NCBI RefSeq assembly: GCF_049243985.1
Contig: NC_135371.1
Location: forward strand, 4,179,501 to 4,243,500
Length of the DNA: 64,000 nt
Source of the DNA: Paroedura picta
Taxonomy: Eukaryota; Chordata; Lepidosauria; Squamata; Gekkonidae
Reading direction: 5' to 3'
Shown here: one piece after another, positions 54,700 through 64,000 of the stretch
How positions within the stretch are numbered: the stretch's first letter is position 1
Layout of the letters: the number at the start of each line of letters is the position of its first letter
The notes under the pieces: generated by a model
Seen by the model: the letters and a program-made list of their open reading frames with translations, nothing else
The model's database searches: none
Told to the model about the DNA's origin: nothing
Translations under genes and position numbers: made by a program

Positions 54700-55598
54700 T
54701 AATCCACCCCAAAAAGAGGAAAATCCTGGCCAGTTCCCATCCCAAACCACACCAAGGGGGCAAAGTCGAGTGGGTGGTGAAAGAAACCCCTCCAGAGCCA
54801 GGCAGCCAACTCCCCGTCCCCGAGCACGGGGGCAGCAGGCAGGCGGGGTCACAGTCCCGCTGCTGGCGCCGAGCACAGCTCTGCTGCCGCCGGCACTCGC
54901 GGCCCCACTGCCACTACCGCCGCTCGTGACTCCGCCAGTGGTGCCGATCGCGGCCCCGCCACGGGGGGCTGTGTTTGCAGCTCTTCTGGCACGGGCTCTG
55001 CAGCTGCGACTGCCGGCTCTGTTGCTGTGGCTGGCACCAGTGGCTCTGCCGCCGCTGGCCCCAGCCACCTGCGCCTCCGCTCGCGGCTCCGCTGCCGCTG
55101 CTGATGTCGCTATTTTCTCCGTCGCCGCTGCTGCCGCTGCTGGTTCTGCCGCCGGGAAGGCGAGAGAAGTAATGGCAGCGGGCGGGCGAATGTGGGGAGA
55201 GTGGAAGGGGACGGATCAGGAGGCACTTTGCGCCTCCTGATTGGTCAGTCCGGCGGCAAGGGACCAATTGCGAGCCGCGTCCCTTGCCATCGGACTGACA
55301 ATCGAAGGACCCAATCGGCAGGCGCAATGCGCCTGCCAATTGGCCCCTTTGATTGGCCCCTTCGATTGTCAGTCCGGGGGAAGGGGCCTATTGGCACCCA
55401 CAATAATACAATACAATACCTTTATTGGCATAAAGCAGATTAGGAGGCTATACAAAGATAGTCAAGATACATCGGACAGTTTAAGTTTAAAAACTGAGGA
55501 CAGAAATTTAGCCATAATAAATGTCCTCATCCTGGACAGGGCCCGCCCTCGGGGCCCTAACTGCTTTATTTAATCCGCTCCGCTAGGATCGGTTAAGG
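54700..55598 (-). mobile_element. Helitron-related GC-rich element
   Basis: The right part resembles the 5' end of the Helitron at 10100: read in reverse, TCCTTAACCG follows an A and is followed by TTAAATAAAGCAG. It also shares paired GGCAGGCGC-type inverted text. The left end with hairpin and CTAG was not found. An AT-rich insert lies at about 55400-55520. Confidence 0.5.
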
Positions 55599-55781
55599 AT
55601 GATCTCCCAATAACCTGTCCCCAGTGGCTCCACACATCTATTCAATGGCATGGTGGGGAAAGCAGGAACCCTGCAGCGCCCCATAGGTCCACGGCCCTGG
55701 GGCAGAGTGCAAATGCTTTGACAGTTTCTTCTGAGCTGTTTGGATTGTTTCTGCTCTTTTGATAGCTCTTCCTCTCCATAG

Positions 55782-56480
55782 CCCCACAAGGGCATAATTC
55801 TGCAGTCAGAGGTGACCCAAGGAAATAAGATGGTGATGAAAGAGCAAGACCCAGAAAGACCTGGAATTAGCCAGAGACGAAGGAAAGGCCCCCATTCCAT
55901 TCAGTTTCGGCAGAGTGCTACATTTGGGGACAAAGCTGCTCCAGAGATCCTGGCTGAGGAAACGATGATTGCAAATGTGCACAGCCGACGTTTCCAGCAG
56001 TTCTGTTACCATGAGGCTGATGGGTCCCGAGAGGTTTGCAGCCAGCTCCAACTGCTTTGTAGCCACTGGCTGGAGCCAGAGAGCCACACCAAGCAGCAGA
56101 TCCTGGACCTAGTGATCCTGGAGCAGTTCCTGGCCCTCCTGCCCCAGGAGATGCAGGGCTGGGTCAGAGGATGTGGACCGGAGAGCAGTTCCCAGGTGGT
56201 GGCCCTGGCCGAAGGCTTCCTCCTGAGCCAGGCGGAGGAGAAGAGGCAGGCAGAGGAGATGAGGGGCTTTCCTTCTGTCCCTTCAAGCAATTACCTTATC
56301 CTTAGGCTTCCCAGCGAGATATTTCTACTTCTGGAAAATTCACCAGGATGGGAAGAAAATTCAACCCTGATTCTTGCACCTGGGGCTGAATCTGTTCTGG
56401 TTGAGCTAGGGATGAGGAGTCTGGGAGTGGGGCAGGATCCAACTCCTCAATATTTTCCTTCCTCTCTCAGTATGATGTAG
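55782..56480 (+). CDS. SCAN relic 6: SCAN-only open frame without splice donor
   Basis: The exon begins after CTCCATAG. The usual ATG reads GTG here; the next ATG is at 55830 (MVMKEQDPERPG) in good context. A complete SCAN domain follows: [34 protein letters not shown] and [15 protein letters not shown]. At 56258 the donor GTGAGG has become ATGAGG, so the frame runs on through intron text to a stop at 56478-56480 inside a SINE. From 55830 this is about 216 residues. SCAN-only proteins exist in other vertebrates and can dimerise with SCAN zinc-finger proteins, so a dominant-negative role is possible, but no promoter copy was found just upstream. It may be a pseudogene. Confidence 0.65.
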   Translation, partial: PHKGIILQSEVTQGNKMVMKEQDPERPGISQRRRKGPHSIQFRQSATFGDKAAPEILAEETMIANVHSRRFQQFCYHEADGSREVCSQLQLLCSHWLEPESHTKQQILDLVILEQFLALLPQEMQGWVRGCGPESSSQVVALAEGFLLSQAEEKRQAEEMRGFPSVPSSNYLILRLPSEIFLLLENSPGWEENSTLILAPGAESVLVELGMRSLGVGQDPTPQYFPSSLSMM

Positions 56481-56740
56481 TGGTTGGGAGTGCGGACTTC
56501 TAATCTGGCATTCCGGGTTCGATTCTGCGCTCCCCCACATGCAGCCAGCCGGGTGACCTTGGGCTCCCCACAGCTCTGATAAAACTGTTCTGACTGAGCA
56601 GTGATATCAGGGCTCTGTCAGCCTCACCCACCCCACAGGGTGTCTGTTGTGGGGAGGGGAATGGGAAGGCGACTGTAAACCGCTTTGAGCCTCCTTCGGG
56701 TAGGGGAAAGCGGCATATAAGAACCAACTCTTCTTCTTTT
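56468..56740 (+). mobile_element. tRNA-derived SINE with CTT tail
   Basis: CAGTATGATGTAGTGGTTGG head, B-box GGTTCGATTC and full body. After it, 56742-56800 resembles the lost acidic exon (CTCTCTTGATGCTGTTTCAC), with the acceptor CAG changed to CAC. Confidence 0.85.
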
Positions 56741-56799
56741 CCCATCTCTCTTGATGCTGTTTCACATGGCTGGGAAACACCTGTGAAGAAGGAAGATTC

Positions 56800-57280
56800 T
56801 TCAGACCAACACGGCTACCCACTTGAATCAGGGAGGAGTCCTTTTGGAAGAATCCTCTGTTCTTGGTGTGCTGGGTGGAGGACTTCTCGCTCCCGGACTT
56901 CTTTCTGTCCCTGGACTCCTCCCAGCCCTTCCTGGCAATGACCCCCCTCCCCAAACACCCCCACATCTTTAAGACTGGAGAAGGCTGTGGCAATCTGCCT
57001 ACCTAAGGGACGGGGCGTGCACCCGAAAGATTACCCCCAAAACTTCGTGGGTGTTAAAGGCTCCGGCTGGCCACTGACCCACTCCCAGGCACACTGCAGG
57101 AGGGGGGGGGCTGCAATGGGGCTGGAGACCCCCCCCCCTCGCCTGGGATCCCTTTGGGGGCAGCTCCGGCCCAGGATTTCTCTCCAGTTTCTTTCCATTT
57201 CCCCAAATCCGGATTCCCCCCCCAAGCCTGCATCAAAAGAGGCATCAGAGAAACCGCCTTTGAAAAGCGTTTAAGGCCAA
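56800..57280. other. Stretch before the paired promoters
   Basis: C-rich and G-rich runs; no gene recognised. Confidence 0.3.
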
Positions 57281-57299
57281 CCTTCCCCCTTGCATATGA

Positions 57300-57510
57300 G
57301 CACCCTTATCCCCCCCCCATGTCTTACTCGCGAGGAAACCTCCCCGGGGTCCGTCGGCTCAAGCCCCACCCGCGTGCACCTCTCTGCAGCCTCCGTTCGA
57401 CCCCCCCCCCCAAAAAAAACCCCAAGAATTCAGCCATCCGGCGCTGTCGCTCTAGCCCTCGTCTCTGTGCCTTTAACCCTCTCGGCGCTGCAAGGGAAGG
57501 GATAAGCTCT
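57300..57510 (-). promoter_or_regulatory. Minus-strand promoter copy, no gene attached
   Basis: In reverse it reads GCGCCGAGAGGGTTAAAGGC, then CGGACCCCGGGGAGG, then a donor-like CGCGA|GTAAGAC at 57328. It is the head-to-head partner of the gene 7 promoter. No SCAN, KRAB or finger exon follows it on the minus strand in this window before gene 5. Confidence 0.5.
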
Positions 57511-57514
57511 CCTC

Positions 57515-57788
57515 CCCAGAGCCCGCCCGGACGGACTTCAACCGGGCTTTCCTCCGCGACGGAGCTCAAGGGGGCTGCTCGGGAGTAAGTGGCCACGGGG
57601 TGGCTGAAATCCGTCCGGGCGGGTTTGAGGGATAGGACAGGGAAACCTTTCCCTGCAGCCCCGAGAGGGTTAAGGCGACCGAGTCCGGGGCTAGAGAGGC
57701 GGGGAGAGGGCTCATTTCCTGTGGGGGAGGGGCAGGGAGGGCTGCAGGGGAAGGAGGAGCGGCCGGAGCCCGGGAGGTCTACTCGCAA
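57515..57788 (+). promoter_or_regulatory. GC-rich promoter and noncoding first exon of gene 7
   Basis: Matches 7280-7601 closely: GGACGGACTTCAACCGGGC, GAGAGGGTTAAGGCGACCG, GGGGCTAGAGAGGC, then donor CTCGCAA|GTAAGG at 57788. Confidence 0.62.
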
Positions 57789-58960
57789 GTAAGGCTGGGG
57801 GGGTCGCAGTCTGGCGGGGGAGGGGGGCTTTGGGCGTCGTGGGGGGTGGGTGGGGGAGGGGTTGGATCCCGGTCCTTGCAGAGGCGCTTCCGGGCGGCCT
57901 CCCGGGGCCTCCGTCTTGGGAGGGAGGGAGGGAGGGAGGGAGGGAGGCAGAGAAAAGGGGCTTCTCCGCCACGGGGGTCGCGGGAGGCCGAGAAAGGAGC
58001 CCCACCGTCCTCGGAAGGAAGGACCTGCGTGCTGCTTGGCCGCCCCACCAGCCCCGCATTTGGGCCAGAGCCCCCCTCCCCCTCCCCCTCCCGCCCCTCC
58101 CCTGGGGGTTCAGAGCACCCCCCCCCGTCTCCTGGAGAAGCCGGATGCCCTTCTGCAGATTAAAACGGGAAAGATCTATCGGGATCCTCGTGGATCCACT
58201 CAGTTTTTTAATAAACGCACTTAAATGTGGTGCCAGTGTAGCCTTTTCCTAGCGGTCCCCACACCAAAAAAATCAATAGATCACAGCACCTTTATGGCTT
58301 GACAAGATGTGTGATTGCTTCAAAGGTAAAAAAAAAAACATTCCAGATATTTAATAGTTAATCTATGTAACAATATTTATCATCACAACTAGATGTTGAG
58401 CGAGATCATACTGGCTTTGCACATAAGCAACATTCATGGAAGCAGAATCCTTTTCAGGGTCCTTCTGAAAGGGCATTTGGGGCAGAGCCGGTCCTGGCAA
58501 ACAATGCCCAGGGCCACAGGGAAAGAGGAAGGCCCATCGAGAACTGGTAGAAATTCAAGGGGTGCCTCCTGCTGCTGCTCTGGGGTCCCCCTCTGGCTTG
58601 GGCCAGCTAAGGAAGGATCCATTGTCCTCCACCAAGTTTGGGCCTTCCTTCTCCTGCTGCAGGCCAGACTGACTGTGGGGTGGGGCTTTTGCAGCTAATA
58701 GTACAATAATAATATATTATCTTTATGGTTAATAATATGATAATACATATAACAATGAATAATATATATAATAATAAATTATAATATATTATTATTATTA
58801 TATATAATAAAGCTTCTTACTACCCTTTGGTTCCCTAGGCCTAAATCCTAAACTGCTTAATGAAATTATTAAAACGCCCTGGCCCTACCTGGTGGAATGA
58901 GCTCCTGGAGCACCTCTCTTCTGCCAGGTATGGTTGAGGCCAGCATGCACAGAAGATCAT
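57789..58960 (+). other. Intron 1 of gene 7, diverged marker segment and L2 remnant
   Basis: 58030-58730 aligns with 9340-10099 and 19420-20395 at lower identity. 58800-58960 keeps the ancestral L2 remnant. A GGGA microsatellite is at about 57919-57948. Confidence 0.55.
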
Positions 58961-59145
58961 GGAACATCTTACAGGGCTTCCCTACAAGATCTGCTTCCCC
59001 CTCCCCCATATATATATTTTAGATTCCAACTCTGCAAACGAATCACCTGAATGGTATTGCATTGCCAGTTTTTATTGGTTTTAAATACATTTTATTATGT
59101 GTGATTTTACTGAGCGGCCTGAGATGACTGGTTCATGAGAAGCGG

Positions 59146-59147
<2 letters not shown>

Positions 59148-59187
<40 letters not shown>
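59148..59187. repeat. AT dinucleotide microsatellite
   Basis: About 20 AT units. Confidence 0.95.
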
Positions 59188-59191
<4 letters not shown>

Positions 59192-59689
59192 AAATGGCAT
59201 GGGTTACAAAAGCACTTTAGATCCATCACCATGGCCGGATCCTCAGAACTCACATATTCAGTGATTTGTTGAGCAACTATAGCAAGGAAAACATGGATCT
59301 GGTGCGAAAGTCTTCCTTGTGAATTTGAATGATTTTTGCTTTGAAACAAAATAAACCCTAGCATCAAGGCTTACTCTGTAGGCAGCACCACAAGAATCAC
59401 ATCTCCATCTCATAGAGGTGCCACAACAGCGCAAAAATGTAGCTCCAAACTAAGCATCTTGATGAATCCTCATGATTTTTGCATTGGGGCACCCCAAAAC
59501 TCACCATCCTATCACATCTAGAGATCTCTCCCAGTGGCTCCATACATATATTAAAGACCGGATGGGGGAGACAGCCCTATGACAATTAATGGCCATGGGG
59601 CAGAGCACAAATCCCTCAATAGTTTCTTCTGAGATCCTTGGCTTCTTCCTGCTTTTTTGATATCTTTCCTTCTCCCTCTTCATACCGAG

Positions 59690-60077
59690 ATGAAAAGGGG
59701 CCTCTTTCCACAGTCTGAGATGACCCAAGAAAAGGGGAAGACGATGGATGAGCTGGACCCAGAAGGACCTGGAATTAGCCAGTCAGCAAGGAAAAGCCCC
59801 ATTCCCACCCAGGCAGGGAGTGATGCTGCATTTTCGGAAAGAGCTGCTCCAGAAATCCCGGTTCTAGAAACGATGACCACAGATGCGCAAAGCCGACGCT
59901 TCCGGCAGTTCCGCTACCATGAGGCCGATGGCCCCCAAGAGGTTTGCAGCCGGCTTCATGGACTCTGCAACCGCTGGCTGAAGCCGGAGAGGCGCACCAG
60001 GAAGCAGATGGATCCAACCCAAAGTGCTCTCTACAGGGAAGTCATGCTGGCGAACTACGGGAGCTTGGCCTTTCCGG
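59690..60077 (+). CDS. Gene 7, chimeric SCAN-KRAB exon
   Basis: The acceptor CATACCGAG is followed by an in-frame ATG at 59690 and the family start ATG at 59720. The exon encodes the acidic leader and the first half of SCAN ([36 protein letters not shown]). It then passes without a break into the second half of KRAB-A ([24 protein letters not shown]) and the KRAB donor G|GTAAGT. Compared with gene 2, the rest of SCAN, two exons, their introns and the first half of KRAB-A are gone. From 59720, 358 coding bases end in phase 1, exactly as a KRAB exon should. Neither domain is complete, so dimerisation and repression are doubtful. Confidence 0.85.
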
Positions 60078-60374
60078 GTAAGTAGCCATTTTTCCGATGA
60101 TATGAGAATCAAACCATTACACAGTGATATCTTGTTGTGCGGCTCAGCCAGGTATACTCAGCCCAGCTGGGGGCCTCCAAGATTTGGAAGGGCAGTGAAG
60201 AGACCACCGTCATCCACTCTGACCGTGATCTGGAATGGATCTTGTCCCCCTTATGCTACTTGGGTTTGTGCACTTTGATCCTGACCATATTTCCACCCTT
60301 TTGGAATATTTTTTTTCATCTTCTGTGAATTTCTTTCATTCCCAATCTAAGACTAATATCTTTCTCTCCTGAAG

Positions 60375-60501
60375 AAACCAGTAATGTGAAGGACACTTTA
60401 ACGAAGACAGACAGAGACACTGGGTCCACAGATGAGCTGGAGAGTTTTTCAAGAAAATCTCAACCAAGCATTTCCTTCCCAAGGAACCTGGCTGAGAGTA
60501 G
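60375..60501 (+). CDS. Gene 7, 127-bp linker exon
   Basis: Acceptor CTGAAG|AAACC and donor GTAG|GTATCC, phase 1 in and 2 out, in frame with the chimeric exon. Encodes ETSNVKDTLTKTDRDTGST and a Ser-rich stretch ending LAESR. The following linker and finger exons are not found by 64000. Confidence 0.75.
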
Positions 60502-60541
60502 GTATCCTTCATGGCTCTGTCCAATGACTAGGTAAAGAAGA

Positions 60542-60640
60542 ACAAAATCAGAGTCCAGGGGCACCTTTAAGACCCAACAAAGATTTATTCAAGGCGTGAG
60601 CTTTCGAGTGCAAGCACTCTTCCTCCGACAGAGAAGATTT
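60542..60640. repeat. Short interspersed repeat of unknown family
   Basis: CAGGGGCACCTTTAAGACC and ATTCAAGGCGTGAGCTTTCG also occur, reversed, inside the SPIN-like element at about 29765-29835. Confidence 0.5.
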
Positions 60641-60898
60641 CTTCTTCCCTTCCTAGAAACAGGGGTCGGTAGAATTGTGAAGCCTGCTGGGTAAGGAGAG
60701 AGGGAGGCTTTCTGATGCTAGAAATCTGTGAGACTCAGGATCTCCTTCTGGAGCTGAGTTTATTAATTTTATTTATTTTGTGGGTTTTGGGCCTCCCCTT
60801 TCTGAAAAGATCATGGAGAGGCTCACAACAAAGCATAAAACAGTCCAGTTTCGAAGACATATAAAGCCTAAACGTTTCCTAAAATTACATTTACAATT

Positions 60899-61175
60899 TA
60901 AAGGTAAAGGTATCCCCTGTGCAAGCACCGGGTCATGTCTGACCCTTGGGGTGACGCCCTCTAGCGTTTTCATGGCAGACTCAATACGGGGTGGTTTGCC
61001 AGTGCCTTCCCCAGTCATTACCGTTTACCCCCCAGCAAGCTGGGTCCTCATTTTACCAACCTCGGAAGGATGGAAGGCTGAGTCAACCTTGAGCCGGCTG
61101 CTGGGATTGAACTCCCAGCCTCATGGGCAAAGCTTTCAGGCAGCTGCCTTACCACTCTGCGCCACAAGAGGCTCT
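60899..61175 (-). mobile_element. Sauria SINE
   Basis: Full-length minus-strand copy flanked by TTTACAATTTA on both sides. Confidence 0.92.
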
Positions 61176-61309
61176 TATTTACAATTTACTCCAAGGTATT
61201 TTCCTGCCCAGCCTGCCTTAGGATTGGGCATGCAGCCTGTGTGAGGTCCCTATGTGTGAGACTGGGTGGGTCCCATGCAGGTAGTTGAGCTGCTACCCTT
61301 GGCTTCAGC

Positions 61310-61600
61310 CAAATGCTTGGTGGAAAAGTGCCATTTTGCAGGCCCCTCAAAGCTTTGGAAGCTTCGTCAGGGCTTGGGTTTCTGGCAGCTGATTGCACCA
61401 GGCTGGAGCCAGGGCCGAAAAAGCCCTGGCACTGCTTGAAGTCAGGTGATCTTTGGGGCCAGGGATCACAAGCAGATTGGAATTTGCTGAGGGAAGAGCT
61501 CCTCAGGGGATGTATATGGAGAAGTGGTCCCTCAGGTACACAGGTCCCAGATCATGTAAGGCAGGCTTTCTCAACCAAGGTTTCATCAAACCTTTGGGCT
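61310..61600 (-). mobile_element. L2-like LINE fragment
   Basis: Shares CCAGGCTGGAGCCAGGGCCG-type text with 36790 and 570, the reverse of the L2 tail region. Confidence 0.5.
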
Positions 61601-61689
61601 TCTTGATGGACCTGGAAGGGTTTCCCAAATGGGTAGAAGTTAATTAAATCTGCTAAATGTTTCTCAGGTATTATGATAGGCCTGGGAGT

Positions 61690-61975
61690 GGGTGGGAAGA
61701 AGAAGACTTAGTTCTTATATGCTGCTTTTCTCCACCTGAAGGAATCTCAAAGCGGCTTATATTCACCTTCTCTTTCCTCTCCCCACCACAGACACCCTGT
61801 GAGGTGGGTGAGGCTGAGAGAGCCCTGATATTCCTGCTCGGTCAGAACAGCTTTATCAGTGCTGTAGTGAGCCCAAGGTCACCCAGCTGGCTGCATGTGG
61901 GGGAGTGCGGAATCAAACTCGGCTCGCCAGATTAGAAGTCCGCACTCCTAACCACCACACCAAGCTGGCTGGGAC
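61690..61975 (-). mobile_element. tRNA-derived SINE, minus strand
   Basis: GAAGAAGAAGACTTAGTTC tail at left and head complement (CACCAAGCTGGCT) at right; complete. Confidence 0.8.
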
Positions 61976-62269
61976 GAACAGCTATGTTTCCCTACCATAT
62001 TCTGCATGATTACACCACTGCTGGGGTTTGTCTAAGCCTGAAGAATGTTTCAGGGGTTTCTCAGTGGTAAAAAAGTTGAGAAAGGCTATCGTAAAGCCTT
62101 AAAGTTTAAAAACCAACCCTTGAAACCTGACTTAATCAGCAGCCAGTGCAGCCAACCCAGGATCTGGGGGAAGTATTCAGTTGTTAAGGATTATTATTAT
62201 TATATTTATATTTATACCCCGCCTCGCCCCGAAGGCTCGAGGCGGCTTACATAACCCATAAAATGACAA

Positions 62270-62670
62270 TAAAATCTGATAATTTACAGTAATGGCAACA
62301 GTGATGGCGTAATCTACTCATTTGCTCTCCGCATCCTCAACTACAGGAGGGGGGTGACGCTCTCTACCGCCAGTTTGTGAGGGGGGGGCTGATCTTCTTT
62401 CCGCCCGGCCTCAGCTATAAGCCTGGATGGTGACAACCCAGCCTGGACAAACTGGCCTAGGGGGTGCGTAAAGATGTTGAGAACTATCTGGGTAGGATTG
62501 GGCCCTGAGGGATCCCACACTGGCGTTCACAGCAGTGAGACAGTTCTCCTCGGTAGCAACCCGCAGCCCCCGATTGTGGAGGAAGGAGGTAAGCCATTGC
62601 AAGGCTGATCCCCATATCACCATGTCGGTGAGGCAGTGAGCTAGCAGCTTGTGAGCTGTGGCTCTTTGAA
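62270..62670 (-). mobile_element. L2-type LINE fragment
   Basis: The minus strand encodes SALQWLTSFLHNRGLRVAT and fragments of the following reverse-transcriptase region. Confidence 0.6.
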
Positions 62671-62681
62671 TCCCTTTAGAG

Positions 62682-62813
62682 CAGGGATAGTCAAACGGCG
62701 GCCCTCCAGATGTCCATGGACTACAGTTCCCATGAGCCCCTGCCAGTGCTAGCAGGGGCTCACGGGAATTGTAGTCCATGGACATCTGGAGGGCCGCAAT
62801 TTGACTACCACTG
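62682..62813. mobile_element. hAT fold-back MITE 4
   Basis: CAGGGATAGTC to GACTACCACTG, palindromic, with perfect 8-bp flanks CTTTAGAG. Confidence 0.95.
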
Positions 62814-62821
62814 CTTTAGAG

Positions 62822-63045
62822 GCTGCTAGTTTGGTGTAGAGGTTAAGAGTGCGGACTTCTAATCTTGCAAGCCAGGTTTGATTCTGCATTCCCCCATATG
62901 CAGCCAGCTGGGTGACCTTGAGCTCAACACAGCACTGATTAAGCTGTTCTGATAAACTGTTCTGACTAAGCAGTGATATCAGGGCTCTCTCAGCCTTACC
63001 CACCTCACAGGGTGTCTGTTGTGGTCTTCTTCTTCTTCGGGAAAG
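62822..63045 (+). mobile_element. tRNA-derived SINE with CTT tail
   Basis: CTAGTTTGGTGTAGAGGTTA head to the CTTCTTCTTCTTC tail. Its right edge is joined to post-KRAB intron text (CTCCTTTTTCATATCAC), so the KRAB-A exon of unit 8 is missing. Confidence 0.8.
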
Positions 63046-63474
63046 GAGGGAGGGACTGCTCCTTTTTCATATCACACTTGAATCAAACGTACACAGGCGG
63101 GTTTTGAGGCACATCCAGGTATACTCAGCCCACCTGGGGGCCTCCAGGAAATCATGTGGCAGCAAAAGCAGAGTTCAGCATAGCTGGGTGAGTAACCCAG
63201 GCCTTCTGTCTGGCTCAGGCGTAACCTGAAGCCAGGGTTGGGACCATCGTCTAAGGCAGAGAGGGTGTCATGGCCTGAGGCCAAGGCAAGGCTGAGAGGC
63301 CATGAAAAAGCCCCTGAAAGGGGCCAAATCCTAATTTCTCACTTGCCAACTTTTCTAACTTGTCCTTCCCCCCTTACCAAACTACCATCATCCATTCTAA
63401 CAATGATCTGAAATGGATGTTTTCCCCTTATGCTGTCTGGGATTGTTGGCTTTGATCCTGACCATGTTTCTGTT

Positions 63475-63619
63475 CAGGGATAGTCAAACTGTGGCCCTCC
63501 AGATGTCCATGGACTACAATTCCCATGAGCCCCTGCCAGCAAAGGTGGCCCTCCAGATGTCCACGGACTACAATTCCCATGAGCCCCTGCCAGCAAATGC
63601 CGTAGTTTGACTACCCCTG
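63475..63619. mobile_element. hAT MITE 5, tandem instead of palindromic
   Basis: CAGGGATAGTC to GACTACCCCTG with perfect 8-bp flanks TTTCTGTT. Inside, the left arm is repeated in direct orientation (GGCCCTCCAGATGTCCA twice) rather than inverted. Confidence 0.93.
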
Positions 63620-63703
63620 TTTCTGTTGTTCTGGAATAATTTTTCGTCTTCGCCGAATTTCTTTCCTTCCCAAACTAAGAATAAATCTCTTTCTCTTCTG
63701 AAG

Positions 63704-63830
63704 AAGCCAGTAATGAGAGAGAGACGACAGAGGAGCCAGACAGAGGCCTTGTGTCCAGAGGAGGGCTGGAGAGTTTCTCAAGACGATCTCCAGAGAGGGT
63801 TTCCTTCCCAAGTGATCCAGCTGAGAGTAG
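63704..63830 (+). CDS. Unit 8, 127-bp linker exon
   Basis: Acceptor CTGAAG|AAGCC, donor GTAG|GTATCC. Encodes EASNERETTEEPDRGLV and SRGGLESFSRRSPERVSFP, ending PAESR. It is in the right frame for a KRAB-A exon, but the KRAB-A exon of this unit is missing upstream. Later exons would lie beyond 64000. Gene 7 could also use it as an extra exon only if the phase (2 into 1) were tolerated, which it is not. Confidence 0.65.
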
Positions 63831-64000
63831 GTATCCTTCATGGTTCTGTCCAGGAAACAGGCAAGAAAGAGCCATGGAAGATTTTCTCTTAACTTCCTCG
63901 CAACCCCTTGGTTTGGTAGACTTTGGTGTACAAGAAAATGAAGCTACTGAAACATTGTGAATGGCAATTCAGGTGCATATCAGACAGGCTTGCATGGGAG

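Overview
This is vertebrate nuclear DNA, most likely from a squamate reptile (lizard or snake). It carries many Sauria-type SINEs (tRNA-like head, BovB-like 3' tail), a second tRNA-derived SINE with a CTT-rich tail, CR1 and L2 LINEs, hAT fold-back elements, a SPIN/Charlie-like hAT, a Helitron, and dense AT, CTT and CCTT microsatellites. The cellular genes are a tandem cluster of C2H2 zinc-finger (ZNF) genes built from SCAN, KRAB-A and finger exons. I named no gene symbols because finger arrays this young rarely have one-to-one orthologues. All coordinates were read by eye, so repeat borders are approximate; exon borders rest on GT/AG sites and matching codon phase between paralogues.

Layout: gene 1 (+, 906-3801; SCAN exon lost, reading frame broken in finger 12). 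Gene 2 (+, promoter about 7.27-7.60 kb, two SCAN exons at 8838-9314 and 12399-12875, complete to 16458, 13 fingers). Gene 3 (+, promoter about 19.0-19.26 kb, SCAN exon missing, next exon cut by a CR1 fragment, KRAB and 17 fingers intact to 25076). A repeat-rich stretch at 25-33.9 kb with a truncated promoter copy at 27.6-27.9 kb. Gene 4 (-, promoter about 42.9-43.0 kb, KRAB exon 38.5 kb, 12 fingers at 33.9-35.1 kb, cut by CR1). Gene 5 (+, promoter about 43.8-43.97 kb, exons 45990-52113, SCAN exon deleted, 18 fingers). SCAN relic 6 (+, 55782-56480). A second head-to-head promoter pair at 57.3-57.79 kb. Gene 7 (+, 59690-60501, SCAN and KRAB halves fused in one exon, continuing into a linker exon). 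Linker exon 8 (+, 63704-63830), whose gene runs off the right edge.

The repeated unit is: GC-rich promoter and noncoding exon 1, intron with a marker segment ending in an AATA-rich tract, L2 remnant, SCAN exon (phase 0 end), 115-bp acidic exon (phase 1), 71-bp exon (phase 0), 127-bp KRAB-A exon (phase 1), then either a finger exon directly (genes 1-3) or a 121-127 bp linker exon, a 200-bp linker exon and the finger exon (genes 4, 5). SCAN domains pair with other SCAN proteins, KRAB-A recruits repressor complexes in many family members, and the finger array reads DNA, so intact members are expected to be nuclear sequence-specific repressors. The window shows this family in rapid turnover: exon loss, exon fusion, finger-array expansion, promoter inversion and heavy transposon traffic.
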